Shown here: one piece after another, positions 24,890-39,750 of the stretch | Layout of the letters: every line of letters begins with the position of its first letter | Numbering within the stretch: the first letter of the stretch is position 1 | Assembly (NCBI GenBank): GCA_963573385.1 | Contig: CAUYLG010039451.1 | Coordinates: 1 to 64,000, forward strand | Length of the DNA stretch: 64,000 nucleotides | From: Cacajao melanocephalus | Lineage: Eukaryota > Chordata > Mammalia > Primates > Pitheciidae | Reading direction: 5' to 3' | Position numbers and translations under genes: made by a program | The notes under the pieces: model-generated | What the model was told of the DNA's origin: nothing | Seen by the model: only the letters and a program-made list of their open reading frames with translations | Database searches by the model: none

Positions 24890-25438
24890 ATTATTTTTCT
24901 ATTGCTGAATAACAATTTCCAACAGATTTAGCAGCTTAAAACCATACTCATTTTTTATTTCACTGTTTCCAATAGATTGACAGGCCAAGCAAGGTATTCA
25001 ACTTAAGGCCTCCTAAGACTAAAATCAAGGTATCAGCTGGCCAGGGTTCTTGTCTGGAGGCTGAGGAGAATCCATGTCCAAGCTCATTCAGGTTTCTAGT
25101 AGAATTTGTTTCCATACAGTTGTAGGACTTTGGGTCCCCATTTCCTTGCTAGCTTTTGGCCAGGGGTTATTCTAAACTTCTAGAAGCCAACCTTGTTCCT
25201 TGGCTCGTGGACACTGCCATCTTCAAAGTTTGCAACACCTGGATGAAGCCTTCCCAAGCTTCAACTCTCTACGACGTCCCCGTCTCTCAATAGCCAGAAA
25301 AAAACTTCTGTTGAGGGCTCGTGATTAGATTAGGCCCATCCAGATAATGTGATCACAGGAGTAATGTCTTATCATATTCATGGGTTCCAGAAATTAGGGT
25401 GACTTCCTGGTGGGTGGGGGTCATTCTGCTTACCAAAC
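24890..25438 (-). mobile_element. MLT1-like MaLR LTR, old
   Basis: Reversed phrases TTCTATTGCTGAATAACAAT, CAGCTTAAAACCATACTC, TTAGATTAGGCCCATCCAGA and GTGGGGGTCATTCTGCTTACC follow old MaLR LTRs. Family by memory; boundaries approximate. Confidence 0.5.
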
Positions 25439-26720
25439 TAGAGAACACAAAATCTGACAGAATCAAGTTTGGGCTGTAAAGATAACGTGGGAGGGACTGA
25501 GTGAGGGTAGGGGCCTTCAGTATAGTGATATATGTTTGAAGCAGATAACCTAGCCCTCTTGGCATGAGTTGAGAGAATTACAGGCATTGCTGAGGATTAA
25601 AATAATATTTTCATAAGGAAGTCCTACCATGTAAAGTATCTTTAATTATGAAACATTATGTCTTCCTGAAATTGGATTAAAAAGCAAAGGTATTTCTTTT
25701 TCTCACATGACAGAAGTCCAGAGATAGGGTGGTTCAAGAATCCCTCAAAGCTCAGGCTCTGCTATTCTGTAACTCTCCATCTTTTGCTGTCTTTGCAGTG
25801 TTCCAAGTTTCACATCAATTCCTGACAAAGAAGATAGCTTCAGGGCAGACAGTCACAGACCAGGTGGGTCAAGTTTGGCACTTCTTTGGCAATACAGATA
25901 CTAAAAACTAAGCTCTGCCAATTTGCTTCTGGTTAATTGCTTGCCTAGTAGCACAGCTTAAGATTTTGTCTAGACATTTTCTCTGAGTCTGAAAATGTCA
26001 ATGTCTTTACTACCATCTCAATACCCTGGACATACCTAGGGCCCTCAGTTGAGTAGCCTTTACCTCGAGGCAAATCAAAACAGTGGAATTGGGTCCCCTT
26101 TGTCTGGCCAGGAATGCTTAAGTACTTGAAAGGATCCTGGGAAAACAGCTTGATTTTTAATCTCTTTTTCCTGTTTCCTGCCTCCCTCTTGTGCTTGCAC
26201 TAACTTCAGTTTGGATAAATAATTTGGCTTTTCCAAGCCTAAGGGGGTCCAAATTATCAGACTCATAGTGAATTTGGATTACAGATTGCAGACTTCAGGG
26301 TTCCCACCTTAAAAAACAAACAAACAAATAGAAACAAATAAAACTCTCTACTTTTAGACCAGTTTCAACTTAAACTTGTCTTTATCTTGTAAGACCTTTC
26401 TAAAGGCTGAAATATGTACACAGCATACTCCAACATCCTAAAGTTTTCCTACCAGTCACTTAATACTATCGTCTGATTCATAGCATCAATGCCTCTAAAT
26501 ATGATTTCCGATGGTTTAAACCAACTGCTTCCAATCACATAGCAAGGTTTACCAACTTTCCCTTTAGAACAATATGATCCTCTCTTGCCCCTAAACCTAC
26601 TTCTTCTCGCAGTCAATCCTACAATTTGAGTTCTTATTTCTAGAACTCAAATTTTATGTAAACTTGAATTTCTTCTGCTGAGGGTAAGAGAAAATCCCAA
26701 TCTGAACTGACTTAAACCAC
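25439..26720. other. Intron, no feature recognised
   Basis: Only an (AAAC)n patch near 26311-26327 stands out. Confidence 0.4.
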
Positions 26721-26808
26721 AAGAAAATCATTCCAGGCATTCATACATGGCCACTGAGATAGGTAAGGGGGAAAAAAAAAAGAAAAGAAAAGAAAATCAT
26801 TCCAGGCA
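26721..26808 (+). mobile_element. 50-bp micro-retroinsertion with perfect 19-bp target duplication
   Basis: AAGAAAATCATTCCAGGCA occurs at 26721-26739 and again at 26790-26808. Between them is a 50-base insert: about 32 bases (TTCATACATGGCCACTGAGA then TAGGTAAGGGGG) followed by an A-rich tail. That is the structure left by target-primed reverse transcription of a severely 5'-truncated RNA. The body is too short for me to name the parent RNA. Confidence 0.85.
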
Positions 26809-29800
26809 GAACTGCTCCACACACAGTATGTGTAAGCTCTAGGTCCACCTCTCTGCAATTTTGTACTTAGTGATGGTCTTACATTAATTATCAAATGCAA
26901 TGGATAGAGGAAGGGAGGAGGTAACCACGACTACTACAGAAGCCAACTGACACTTCTATGCAATTTTTGCTGTTACTATTTAGGAGAACGAACGGAATTA
27001 AGTGGAAAGTGGAGTTGACTCCAGATAATAAATCAGTAAAATGCATGAGGGAGAAGAAAGAAAATGTTGGTGAGAACATCATCAAAGCAGCTTTCAATGA
27101 AGTCCAATGTGACAGGAAAAAAATTAAATCCAGAAAACGGCTAGTAAACCAGAGGAATGTCGAAAGATCAAAACTGGGTATGAATAGTTTAAAAAGCTAG
27201 GGGGTAGGGAATAGAAGAATTATGAAAGATCAGAGACTGGGCTTTGAAACGGAAGGATTGGACATGGAACAATTAAAGATGAAGATAAAATTTAAACACA
27301 GAAATTAGACACTGAAGTAGAATTATTTTAGTTAAGGTCACTGTAAAATAAGACATCAGTGAATTATAAGAATACAGACTTCAGTAGGTTGCGGACTTGA
27401 ACTCTGAAGTTACTAAGGATGTTGGCAAGAATTGCATGTCATAAAACAGGCTGATGCAAAGCCAAGTGCTAAAATCCTTGAGAAATGTAGGGGCATAAAT
27501 GAAAAATAGCCAGCAATCAAGAGAAAAAAGGGGAAAAGAATGTTCTAACTGGGCAAACCAAGCTTCCAAAAGGGGCAAAAGAAAAGATTATCGAAAGACC
27601 TGAAAACAGCTGTGTGAAGCCAAAAGTATCTAAAACCATGGCAGTTACAGGAACAAAAGCCAACTCCTCCAAGACCTGAACACAAAGTATTATATACACA
27701 GTTAGATTTTTTTTAATTACCAGCAAGGTAGATGAGGGGATTGTTAAATGTGTGTTTTGTTTTGTTTTGTTTTTACCTGCATGTGAGGGAAAATGCAGGC
27801 AGATGGCTGGATTATACTAAAACATAGTCTAGCATTTCTTGAACTGCATATGATAGGACTGCATATGCATTCAAAAAATGGTACACTTTGGCATTGATCC
27901 TTCTTACTTTCAACGATTCAAAAATTCAGGTTTTACAAGATAGCATATATTATATATAACTCTTCTTTTCTGTCAGCAGGAGGGAAATACACAGAAGGAA
28001 AATATGGTAATTTAAGATTCTTGACATCAAATACTATCAAGCAAAAAGCTAAATATATAAGCAAGTCAGTTATTCTGCCAATTCAGCATGGGGGGAAAAA
28101 ACCCTAGGAAGTATTCCCATCATCCACATTTTTAAAAATGAAAAAAATTGGAAACATTCAGAAAAGCATACACTATGATTGGAGTCCAAGTCCAATTTTT
28201 TTCCTTTATCGTTTTCAAAGCACTTGTACAAACCAATGATTTCAAATAGCACCTTAAAAATACCACAACTTATGACTAGATTATTTGTATCTACAAACTT
28301 TCGGTCTCCTAATATCTGTTACCTACGTATCCCTGAAGTACATCATGATTCTCTGACGTAAATATTCATTTCATTGTCTTTTGAGGAAAGTATACAATTT
28401 AATTTGTCTGAGTTTTTTTTTTTCCTGCAGTGATATGCGATTTGATATTACACATTCTTCAGTAATGAAGTAGTTTTACAATATGATACATATCTGATAA
28501 TCTTACTAAGATTCCAGAAATGTAAAAAGCAGGAAAAAAGAAATAAGAGAATTTTTTTCTAAAATTTATATCTAAAAATATACTAAAAGGTAAAAAAAAC
28601 CTTTTGTCTTTTAGTAGTTTTTCAGTATTTTTTATTTTTTAGGTATTTTTTAGTATTTTTTATTTTTTAAGTAGTATATCTTAAAGCAGAAAATAATTTA
28701 TGCTAGAAAGAGAAAATTGGCAATAGGCACAAAACCATATTGCAAATATGAGAACAGAATCATATGAGCATATAAAATGACTCAGTAAGGCTACTTATTA
28801 AGTAATTAATTTATTCTTTAAGCCGCAATATGTTATATTTGGAAATCAGTATAATTTTTATTTTAATATACACTTCCAAATACCTTGGAGTCACTTTTTG
28901 AAAATAATTAGCCTTAAAATCAAAAAGAAAGTAACTGTATTATAAATGCCTTAAGGTGACTTTGTGATTTTATCAAGAATTAAATATCCCTTAGAAATAA
29001 TATTCTGTAATATATTTTTAAAACTTTTTTTTCCAAAATGATTTACCATTTATTTCCACATCACAGATTTACTGAACACATTTCTTACTCTTTTTCCTTG
29101 AAAAACCACTGCCCTAACTGCAACATGCTGCATTAATTTTTAAGGCTTTTAAAAGAGAAATTACAATACCTGCTGTGATAATTGTGTTACAACCCTAACT
29201 GTGGCAATCACTTGAAAACTGCTTCTTTGCTTATCATTAGTAATGCTAAGTGATAAAAATAATTGGAAGTATTCTGGGAAATGATTGTTAAACAATTTTT
29301 AATATTCTGAAAACTCAACCTAGAAAAATCTCAGCACCATGAATTGGGATACTGTCTGATGACACGGACCCTTCTAAATCTCTTCTAATTAAGTAAAATC
29401 TCCAGATGAGATTTTCAATCAATCAATTCCCTCAACCACTCCTCTCTCTAGCTACCTACCTAACAGTCAGGCTCATTCAGCCAGTTGCCAGATCAGGCTG
29501 ACAACAGAATAATCAAGATAGAGCAATTTCCTGGGATCAGATCAGTTCAGACACAAGTGTGAAAGCTTTAGAACTGCTTTACTTCAGGGCAACCAGTCAC
29601 CCAGTATGTGTCAGATGGGTTGAAAAGCAATCCGCAGTGAGTGCAAAATGATCATTTCTTTCATCTGTATGTCCGAGAAATTCATATGTAAAAGATAAAG
29701 TATCTTTTTCATGACAGCTCATCTGAAATAAGCATCTGTCACTCTTAAAACACTGAAAATTGATTTTTATGAATATAATTCCCTACATTTTGTTTTCTTT

Positions 29801-30641
29801 CCAAAGAAAGTCAACTTATCCAAATGATGGTTCTTCTGGAAAGTACAGAGTTCTTGACAAGTGACAAATGACAAAGCACAAATGATAAACCAAGAATGAA
29901 CATGGATAAAAATCAATCATGACTTTCCTGCTTATTATCTTATAAACATCTGGGTTTAATTCAACCCAAAGATATATCAGAGGAGAATCAACATAGGAAC
30001 ATAAAATCCATTTAAAGTAACTGATTATACAAGAGAAAAGATAATGTGAAACGCATACATAGATCAGTGAAATGTTTTTTGTTGCTATCAAAAGGGCATA
30101 AAAGCAAAGTCTTGAGAGGGTTGTGATCCTATAACACTGCTCAGTGAGATCCTCAGTGTCACGCGTTCAAGTAAAGCCCATTACGGTTGCTGCCAGAAAA
30201 ATGGCCCTAGTAACTACTGCATTTTTTAAAATGCTTTTTCTAACCAATTGAAAAATATAAATAAATGGAATTTAAAAATACATGCACTGGGAGGAAAGTT
30301 ATAGGAAAATAAGGAAGATTTGGTCATTTTCTTCCATTGGAATATTAGAAGATTAAAGAATAATTCAATTTAGAAAACTTACACCTAAACAGGGGCAAAG
30401 GGTAGATCTACGTATGGGCCAACTCTGAAAAGCCACTTAAAACTAAACTATGAAAAGGCTTAAGTAAAAAAAATTTAAAAATTAACTTTTGTACTTTGAA
30501 ATAGCCAAGACATAAGGATTCTTCTATCAAGGACATATGGATTATATGTACAGTATGGCACTCAAGTGTTTCTTCAAAGGATGGATGAATGAATGGTTGG
30601 GTCACATCAAAAACCATTCCTTGGGAATGTGACTTTTATAC
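26809..30641. other. Intron between exons A and B
   Basis: Mostly unique AT-rich sequence. It contains a (GTTTT)n patch at about 27755-27775 and a TATTTTTTA-type minisatellite at about 28618-28668. No repeat family or gene was recognised with confidence. Confidence 0.45.
28618..28668. repeat. TTTTTTA-type minisatellite
   Basis: The words GTATTTTTTATTTTTTAGGT and AGTATTTTTTATTTTTTAAG recur in tandem. Confidence 0.7.
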
Positions 30642-30992
30642 CTGGTTATTCTTGTCTGTCAGTTCATCAGCAGTCTCAGATTGTTTCTCCAATACTCGCT
30701 CTAACTTCTTGTGTTTAAGCTTCCACTGCCTAATGGATTCTTGAGCTTTCAGTTTCAGGTCTTCCCTCCTCTTCTCCGCCTCCTCTCTCAGGGCCTCTGA
30801 CTGCTGGAGCTCACTGAGGTACTGCTCAGCCTGCTTGGTTGCATCCTCCGCATGGCGAGTCAGCTCTGAGATCTGAAGGTCAGCATGCTTGCGCTCAGCC
30901 TCACATGTGTCAAAGTGCTTCTGGATCTCCTTAAGTCGATCCAACATCTGCAGTTGCTGTTTTTCCCCATTCTCCAGTTCACGTGTTAAATT
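30642..30992 (-). CDS. CEP128: CEP128 coding exon A (117 codons)
   Basis: Reading on the minus strand the exon begins NLTRELENGE, passes through MLDRLKEIQKHFDTCEAER, and ends TADELTDKNNQ. The acceptor is TTTATTCCTAG before base 30992 and the donor is CAG|GTATAA after base 30642, so both ends fall between codons. The 351 bases make 117 codons with no stop. Reading through the donor gives one valine and then a stop, so splicing is needed to continue. Composition is typical coiled coil: charged, leucine at heptad positions, no proline, one cysteine (FDTCEAER). The phase-0 join to exon B gives NNQ followed by ILKEKDELK, the order I know for CEP128. The preceding exon must lie above 30992, and I could not find it in the remaining 33 kb. 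Confidence 0.93.
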
Positions 30993-32779
30993 CTAGGAAT
31001 AAAGCACGTAAAACATTAGGAACAAATTCTTGTCAACACTGGATGTGTAGCATATCATCAAACAAGAATCTCTAATGTCACTGAAATGGAAATCATCTGC
31101 ATTAAAATTCATTAGCAATCAGTTTAGAAAATATGAGTCCTTTTCTTTGCATTTTATAACCACGTTAATTGGGAATAATTTTTTATATAAATATTGCCTC
31201 TTTTTTGGACTATTTTATTATCCAAAAAGGGAAAATATGTGTTTCCAATTGACTGTCACTAAAATAAAAGGCACTTTAGAAGAAATAGTAACAACCTAGT
31301 GTTTTGTCCAACTAAAGAAATTTCAATGTTTTAAAATTTGTCAGGTTCTCATAAAACTATTAGTAGCAATCATATATAACATTTTGCTTTCTGGCAGCAA
31401 AACAAAATAATAATAATAATAATAATATAAAAATAAATAACAATGAAGTGACAGAAACATCAGCATAGATAACACTATTTTAGGCTCCCAATAAAGTGTT
31501 TATAGATTGGTTAGTTCCAGATAAGCCATCATAATATTTTATATTGAAGCACTTATCTCAAGCTGATACGAATCACTGTAGTACAGACATCATTTAAATA
31601 CACTTAATTTAACTTTATTTGGAATATTTCTCTAATCAAGAAAAAAGCCTTAAGTCTAGCTTCCCTAAAATCAGGATGGTGATTATATATTTGCAAATTA
31701 CACTAAATCATCAGGATTAATATGTATTTTAAGAATAAGTAAATATCTATTTTAAGTTTAAAAATAAGAAGATATTGTTTTATGCAAGAGTATACAAATA
31801 AAAGAATAATCATTCACATTAAGCCATTAAGAATCTTAACATTAAGCCACTTTTGTAAAGCTTTGTAAGAAAGTAATAAATTCAGATATTAAGCACTTAC
31901 AATAAGTCACATAAGCTGCCCCTCCTGAGCCTTAGTTTCCAAATACTTAGTGGCAACAAAAGTGACGTAACAAGGTCATGTATCCACATAAGAATGGGTT
32001 CAATGGCTAGAATGAGGCTGTGAGTTGGATAAACAATAAACAACATCTCCATTGTACGAAGGCCCAGACCAATGAACTAGAAACATTTACCAAGCTCCCT
32101 TGGCCCCAAAAGCAGAATTTCCAGATCCAGATTCCACGATCTATGGCTCAAATAAAGTCAAATATAATTTCCCTCATGATTAAAATCATGGTTTGACATT
32201 ATGGCAAACATTTTTTTAAATGCCTCAAAAACAAACTTCATTTTCTGGGCAACAGGTTTGCATTTGTCCAGTCTGTTAAATTCAATGCAGCCTGGAAGAC
32301 GCTCCATCCACCCAAAATAGTAATTTGAGAATTGTGTACTTACTTGTTTGTGTAGAAAATTTTAAAATAAGATCAGAAAACCCTTGTAATTGTGGTTTAC
32401 CTTTTGCTCTTATTCCACAAGTTTTACCAGTATGCTAGAAATCAATTTTATAAACAACCAGTAATCAGGTGATTCCTCATCAAAAGAAAAACGGAACTGA
32501 TTTTTCTTTTCAACTAATACTTGGAAAGAGAGTGGTTATACTTTCTATTTATCAGGCATATGGTTAAGAAATATTAATAAGACATAGTTTTAATACCAGA
32601 GAAGCTAATTCTAATTAGGGAGGTAGTGTCACCAACCACTAAATTACAGTCGATGGTACTAGGTGCTAAAACATGATGGAGAGTTACCTAAAGGGGTCTA
32701 TAGTCTACAGTGCGGCTGCAGAGGGTCTCCCAGAGGAAGTGATGTAAAAGCTGAGACCTAAAAGAAAAGGAGCTAGCAA
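30993..32779. other. Intron upstream of exon A
   Basis: Begins with the exon A acceptor tract. Holds an (AAT)n run at about 31407-31428. Otherwise unique. Confidence 0.45.
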
Positions 32780-33050
32780 TAATAATCAAATAACTATGAC
32801 TATGACTGAAGTGTACTGAGTACTTGAGTAGTACCAAAGTTTGAATGCTTCATGTGAAGTACCTCATTCAATCCCAACACAAATCTAAAATGAGACACTA
32901 CTGTCCCCATTTCAGTGAAAAGTAACCAAGATTTGCTGCAGTTAATAACTTGCCCAAGATCACATACCTAATAAGTGAAGGCATAGGGATTTGGACCTAG
33001 ATAGTCTGATTCTAGAGCCCATGTTATGAATCTATTGCTAAACTTCCAGA
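32780..33050 (-). repeat. MIR
   Basis: GTGTACTGAGTACTTGAGTA, CCTCATTCAATCCCAACACA, CTGTCCCCATTTCAGTGAAA, AACTTGCCCAAGATCACATA and TCTGATTCTAGAGCCCATG follow MIR in reverse orientation. Confidence 0.8.
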
Positions 33051-33059
33051 TTCTCAGAT

Positions 33060-34790
<1,731 letters not shown>

Positions 34791-36069
34791 GGAATTGAGC
34801 TGAACTGTGTATTTAAATAGTGAGAAGCTCTGAAATAATTACTGTAGGAAAAGAGGAAATGAACAAGAGATAGATGTTTAAAAGACAACAAACAGAAATA
34901 AGGTTCCAGTTAGATAGTCTCAAATTTATAATGGACCCAAGAATATATCAAATTCTTTGGATTTCTCCAGCAACTCTCTTGAACTCAGAAGCAAAATAAG
35001 CTCAGGGTTATTTGTTCTTCTGTAATTACAGAGCAACAACAAGAAGCACAGGATTAACACATTCAAACCCAGAGCTCACTCAGGCAAACTCTTTTGTTAT
35101 CACATTTAAAAACTGTGGACTCTTATATTAACATGCTACAAGCAGTAATTCACTTTGAATAATATTTGAAAAGATCATGTCATTAAATGCATATGTGAGG
35201 GTAAATGAACAGAAAAGGGTGTGGATCTTTTTGTAAATAATTGTGTTTTTCACTACTCAAGAGAAATCAGATTTAAATTTGTCCTGGATGAATACCTTCT
35301 CTAACCACCCTGAATCTGGAAACTATCAGTAGCTACAGCTTTGCTATCAGCCTGTGTTATGTTTCAGGTAAAATTCATCATCGAGGTCCTTCCTATATTC
35401 TCCTAAGGATCCTATTCAGCCATTGTTTTGGCATTTCTTTTATCTATCTTCCTCAAATAACCAATCAGGAAAATCTATTTAGAATAAATATTTATCCCAC
35501 ATCAATCAAAAGACTATACTACAGAACCCTCATATCAATTCCCAACACACATACACTCCCACTCACATACTTACACACATATACATAGAGCACACAAGTG
35601 TACAAATGTATAATAAACCTATAGACAAATGCTTTCAGGGTATTTATAGTAAATATTAAGGCAAAGATAGTAAATATTATTTTCCTGATGTACTACATCA
35701 AACTCTAAGTGAAAAGCATTTTTCTTATTCCATTATAATGATTTTCTGTTCCATTATTACTATTATACATTCTTGGAGGCAACTACACTGAAGAATTTTT
35801 TATATTTAGATTGTGTGAAATTATCTCAGCCACTAAAGCAGAATGGTTAAATTTCATATCACTTAATTAAGTCCATATTTATTTCTCGCTATATAAGCAG
35901 TGTCAAATAAAAGGAACAACTCAAAAATAGAATTATCCACATTACCATAAATTCTTTCCCATATATTGACAAAGGTTTATAGAACTCCAACTAAATCTGA
36001 AACTTTATACCTTTCAATTCCACTTCTTTTCTCTTTCTTTCATCAAGTGGGAAAAAAATGTTGATGGGT
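34791..36069. other. Intron, no feature recognised
   Basis: A CACA-rich patch at about 35545-35605. Nothing else. Confidence 0.4.
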
Positions 36070-36073
36070 AGTT

Positions 36074-37139
36074 GTGTTGAAGGTCTCAGGTTTGCTGGTA
36101 ATTAGAAGGATTTTTCCAAAGGATTGTTTCCAGCTTTCGGCCATTTAATATGATATTGGCTGTGAGTCTGTCATAAATAGCTTTTAATATTTTGAGATAC
36201 GTTCCATCAATACCTAGTTTATTAACAGTTTGTAACATGAAGTGATGTTGAATTTTATCAAAGGTCTTTTCTGCATTTACTGAGAAGCAACTTAAACATA
36301 TTTACAAGAAAAGAACAACCCCATCAAAACACGGGCAAAGGATATGAACAGACACTTCTCAAAAGAAGACAGTTACATGGCCAACAAACATATGAAAAAA
36401 AGCTCAACATCACTGATTATCAAAGAAATGCAAATCAAAACCACAATGAGATAGCATCTCTCACTAGTCAGAGTAGGGATCATTAAAAAGTCAGAAAACA
36501 ATAGATGCTGGTGAGGCTGTGGAGAAATAGGAACGCTTTTACACTGTTGGTGGAAATGTAAATTGGTTCAACCATTATGGAAAACAGTAGGTTGATTCCT
36601 CAAGGATCTAGAACCAGAAATACCATTTGACCCAGCAATCCCATTACTGAGTATATACCCAAAGGAATATAAAGCATTCTATTATAAAGACACATGCACA
36701 CATATGTATATTGCAGCACTATTTACAATAGCAAAGACATGAAATCAACCCAAATGCCCATCAATCATAGACTGGATTAAGAAAATATGGTACATATACA
36801 CCATGGAATATTATGCAACCATAAAAAAGAATGAGATTATGTCCTTTGCAGGGACATGTATGAAGCTGGAAGCCATCATCCTCAGCAAAGTAACACAGGA
36901 ACAGAAAACCAAATACCACATGCTGTCACTTGTAAGTGGCAGTTGCATATTGAAAATACATGGACACAGAGAGGGGAACAACACACACCAGGGCCTGTTG
37001 GTGGGTGAGGGGAGGGAACTTAGAGGATGAGTCAATAGGTGTAGCAAACCACCATGGCACACACATGACCTATGTAACAAACCTCCATGTTCTGCACATG
37101 TACCCTGTTTTCTTTAGAGGAAATAATAAAAAAAAAAGA
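36074..37139 (+). mobile_element. L1 with inverted 5' part (candidate twin-priming product)
   Basis: 36074-36287 is ORF2 reverse transcriptase sequence on the minus strand (reading TGCAGAAAAGACCTTTGATA there). 36297-37139 is the ORF2 end and 3' UTR on the plus strand, from ACACGGGCAAAGGATATGAA to an A-tail at 37128. About 1 kb of L1 between the two parts is absent. The 3' UTR ends CATGTTCTGCACATGTACCC, an older primate L1 type. No clear target duplication found, so two separate events remain possible. Confidence 0.75.
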
Positions 37140-39072
37140 TCAGATATTGACTTGGAGGGATACTGAAATCCAGTTTAAGCTTTCAAAGGTTTTCCAGCAA
37201 GACAGCAACATGATCAGATACGTGCTTGAGATAGATTAATCACCAAAAGACTTTATGCTAAGACTAGGATATTAAAATATTATGGCAACATTAAAAATAA
37301 TTGAACATCATCCTTTAAAAGCAGGAATGAACATTTAGAACCAATTCTCTTCTCATCTGAATTGAATTTTAGCAATTAAAGTCAATGGAGCTGGCTTATC
37401 ATATATAAGAACAAACTGTGGCATTTGAAAGACTGGAAAAGAAAAGAATGCATTTGTCAGTTTTTCTGAAGACAATAAATGTTTCCGTTCAATTCAATAA
37501 ATATTTACTGCACTCAGCAATATCCTAGTTGCTGAGACATGAAGATGAATAAGATAGCATATTTTTATGTTCTATTGCTCCAGAGAACCATACAGTGTAG
37601 TAGGCAAGACAGACACCTAAGAGTTATTTTTAATAAATGTGATATACATGAACAATTATTGTTCTCTATTTCAAATATTGCCTCTCTTCCCAATTTATGC
37701 TGCCTAGTATATGCTAAAACTTTATTCCTGAGTGTCTTTATCTGATTTTATGGTGAAGAAAGAAATGATACTTCCTTCAAAACAACAACCCCTATGTTTT
37801 AAAAAAAAAAAATTAGGTAGTGGCTAAGGAAACAAAAGATAATTTAACAGTTACTACTGAAAGTATTTAAGAGAGGAAGAGTGGGCAATGGAGAAAAAAG
37901 AGACAGAAACAGAGGTAGGGGAAATAAAATGAATTCCCATGCTAGCCAATTCCGGAAGTCAAGCAGCTTCCAAAACCACTAATGCCAAAGTACGCCTAGT
38001 ACTATCTTCTTTCAGGATCAAAGTTCCCTTAACACCAGTGTCAGTAAGAGAAACAGGCCTGAGAGAAAAATGAGGAAGAGGAAAAAGATCAACAGGTGAA
38101 TCTGAACAACAAGACACTGCTCCCAAATATTCACAAATAAAGCTTTTTGTAAGACTGTAAATTAATTTGATTCTACAACATTTAAAAGGAATGATCCCAA
38201 CATACGGGACAGTACAAATGGAAAATCAATTATTTGTAAAGCCTCTATCTCCTCCTGAAAAATTAGTGAAGAAAATAAAGTCACTTGTGCAATTTATTCC
38301 ATTTTCCCAGTTTTATGATATCTGAGAAAACCTGTTCTAAATTTTAGGACAAAAAATAACAATAAATTATTATTTTAAGGTTTATACTAGCTAAACTGTC
38401 AGTTGTGGGTATACCATATACATGATATAATAGCTGTAGATTTATAGTTACATTTTTATATACTTACCTGCACATACACAACACACTTTTTAGTATACTA
38501 AACATGTATACTGTAAAATTATGTGGATGTTTACATTATACTTATTTTATAGAACATCAAGAACAATTTTAAAATTTTAATCATTTTTAAATAATCAAAT
38601 GTTTTTATAACTGAATTAATGACAACTTCATTTTAATATAAGTGTTTTGGTTACAAAACCTTGATGTGCACATATTAATTATAGTATTTCTTATAGAAAA
38701 ACATATGTGTTTCATAATACAGTTTCCAGAAGCACAGTACAGTGAAAAGTAGCAATTGCCTAAATGTATCAAGATGATATACTGCAATGATAATGATATT
38801 TCAAACACAAGCATATAAAGTTCCACTTTTTCCAAGGGAAATGCAGTAACATTAAAGCTAGTAAGTGGTAGAGAAGCCAATGATAGAATGCCACTTGAAA
38901 TATAATCCAATTAATATCTATAACCCTGACCCTATGAACAAAAATTAATCTCTGCCCAAAATATGACTTCTTTAAAGTAAGGACAAAATAAAAATATTGA
39001 ATGAATATAAATGCTACATCTAAATAGGATACAAATACCACAGTGAGAAAAACAGACAACACAAGTGCAAAA

Positions 39073-39114
<42 letters not shown>

Positions 39115-39236
39115 TGTTCTTATATTTTGTATTTATTGAAATTAGACTCACTTCTAGCATGTTGGAACATTTTACAGTTTCCATGTGACCAGTTAATTGC
39201 ATTTAGAGATAATTCAGTTTAAATTAAAATGGACTA
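37140..39236. other. Intron with one L2 fragment and a (TA)n run
   Basis: 37490-37640 resembles the reversed L2 3' end (ATATTTACTGCACTCAGCAA, GAGACATGAAGATGAATAAG). A pure (TA)n of about 36 bases lies at 39076-39111. Otherwise unique. Confidence 0.5.
39076..39111. repeat. (TA)n microsatellite
   Basis: About 18 perfect units. Confidence 0.95.
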
Positions 39237-39745
39237 TGTGGGAAGTAGAAAAGTTCTTCTTCAAAGTTTCCATCTTAAGGTCTGAAAGTTTCTCACTTCA
39301 AAATTCTCTATTCACTATTAACCCCTATACTCTAGTCCAGTTAGCTGCTTTAGCCTACTCATGCATGCCTGGACAGGCCTGGGCAAGTCCCAGCCCATAG
39401 TTCATGTCATTCCTTGTTTGGAAGCACTTCCCTGGTCATCTATTGAGTGACTTCCTTTGTTCTTTGTTTTCTCTTTCCCTAGCCTATTTAGGAAAGTCTT
39501 AAGCTGTTAGCCAATCAGGTCAACTATATAATATGAGGTCCCATTCCAGGCAATGGAAACTGGACACAGCAGCAGGGTGGACATGTCATGTTATAAATAG
39601 TCCTGTCTCCTTTGTCCAAGTGTGCTCTCATGGCAAGACTGCAATCAGATGGCACCCTCTCTGCAGAAAGTAAAACTAGCCTTGCTGAGAGATCCTTTGT
39701 CTCAGTGTTGATCCTTTTTGCAACATTGAGAACCTGTTTCCAACA
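39237..39745 (+). mobile_element. Solo LTR, 509 bp, with perfect 5-bp target duplication
   Basis: Starts TGTGGGAAGTAGAAAAG and ends CTGTTTCCAACA, inside GACTA at 39232-39236 and 39746-39750. It contains CTATATAATATGAGGTCCC and TTATAAATAGTCCTG as TATA-like boxes, and GAAAGTAAAACTAGCC as a possible polyadenylation region. The 3' end wording (CAGTGTTGATCCTTTTTGCA) is typical of class I endogenous retrovirus LTRs, but I cannot name the family. No internal proviral sequence remains. Confidence 0.75.
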
Positions 39746-39750
39746 GACTA

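Larger units (their letters stand above)
9635..30992 (-). other. CEP128: CEP128 gene, internal part (three exons, two complete introns)
   Basis: Three minus-strand exons join in phase 0 into a continuous 389-residue reading frame with no stop, lysine/glutamate-rich and built of heptads, as expected for a long coiled-coil rod. I recognise it as the central to C-terminal part of CEP128, a subdistal-appendage protein of the mother centriole that depends on ODF2 and has been linked to ciliary signalling (established knowledge; the match is from memory, not a search). The gene start, the remaining exons and the 3' end lie outside the window. Intact frames, good splice sites and paired lengths divisible by three argue for the functional locus rather than a retrocopy. 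Several residues differ from the human protein as I remember it, which fits a non-human primate. Confidence 0.93.
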
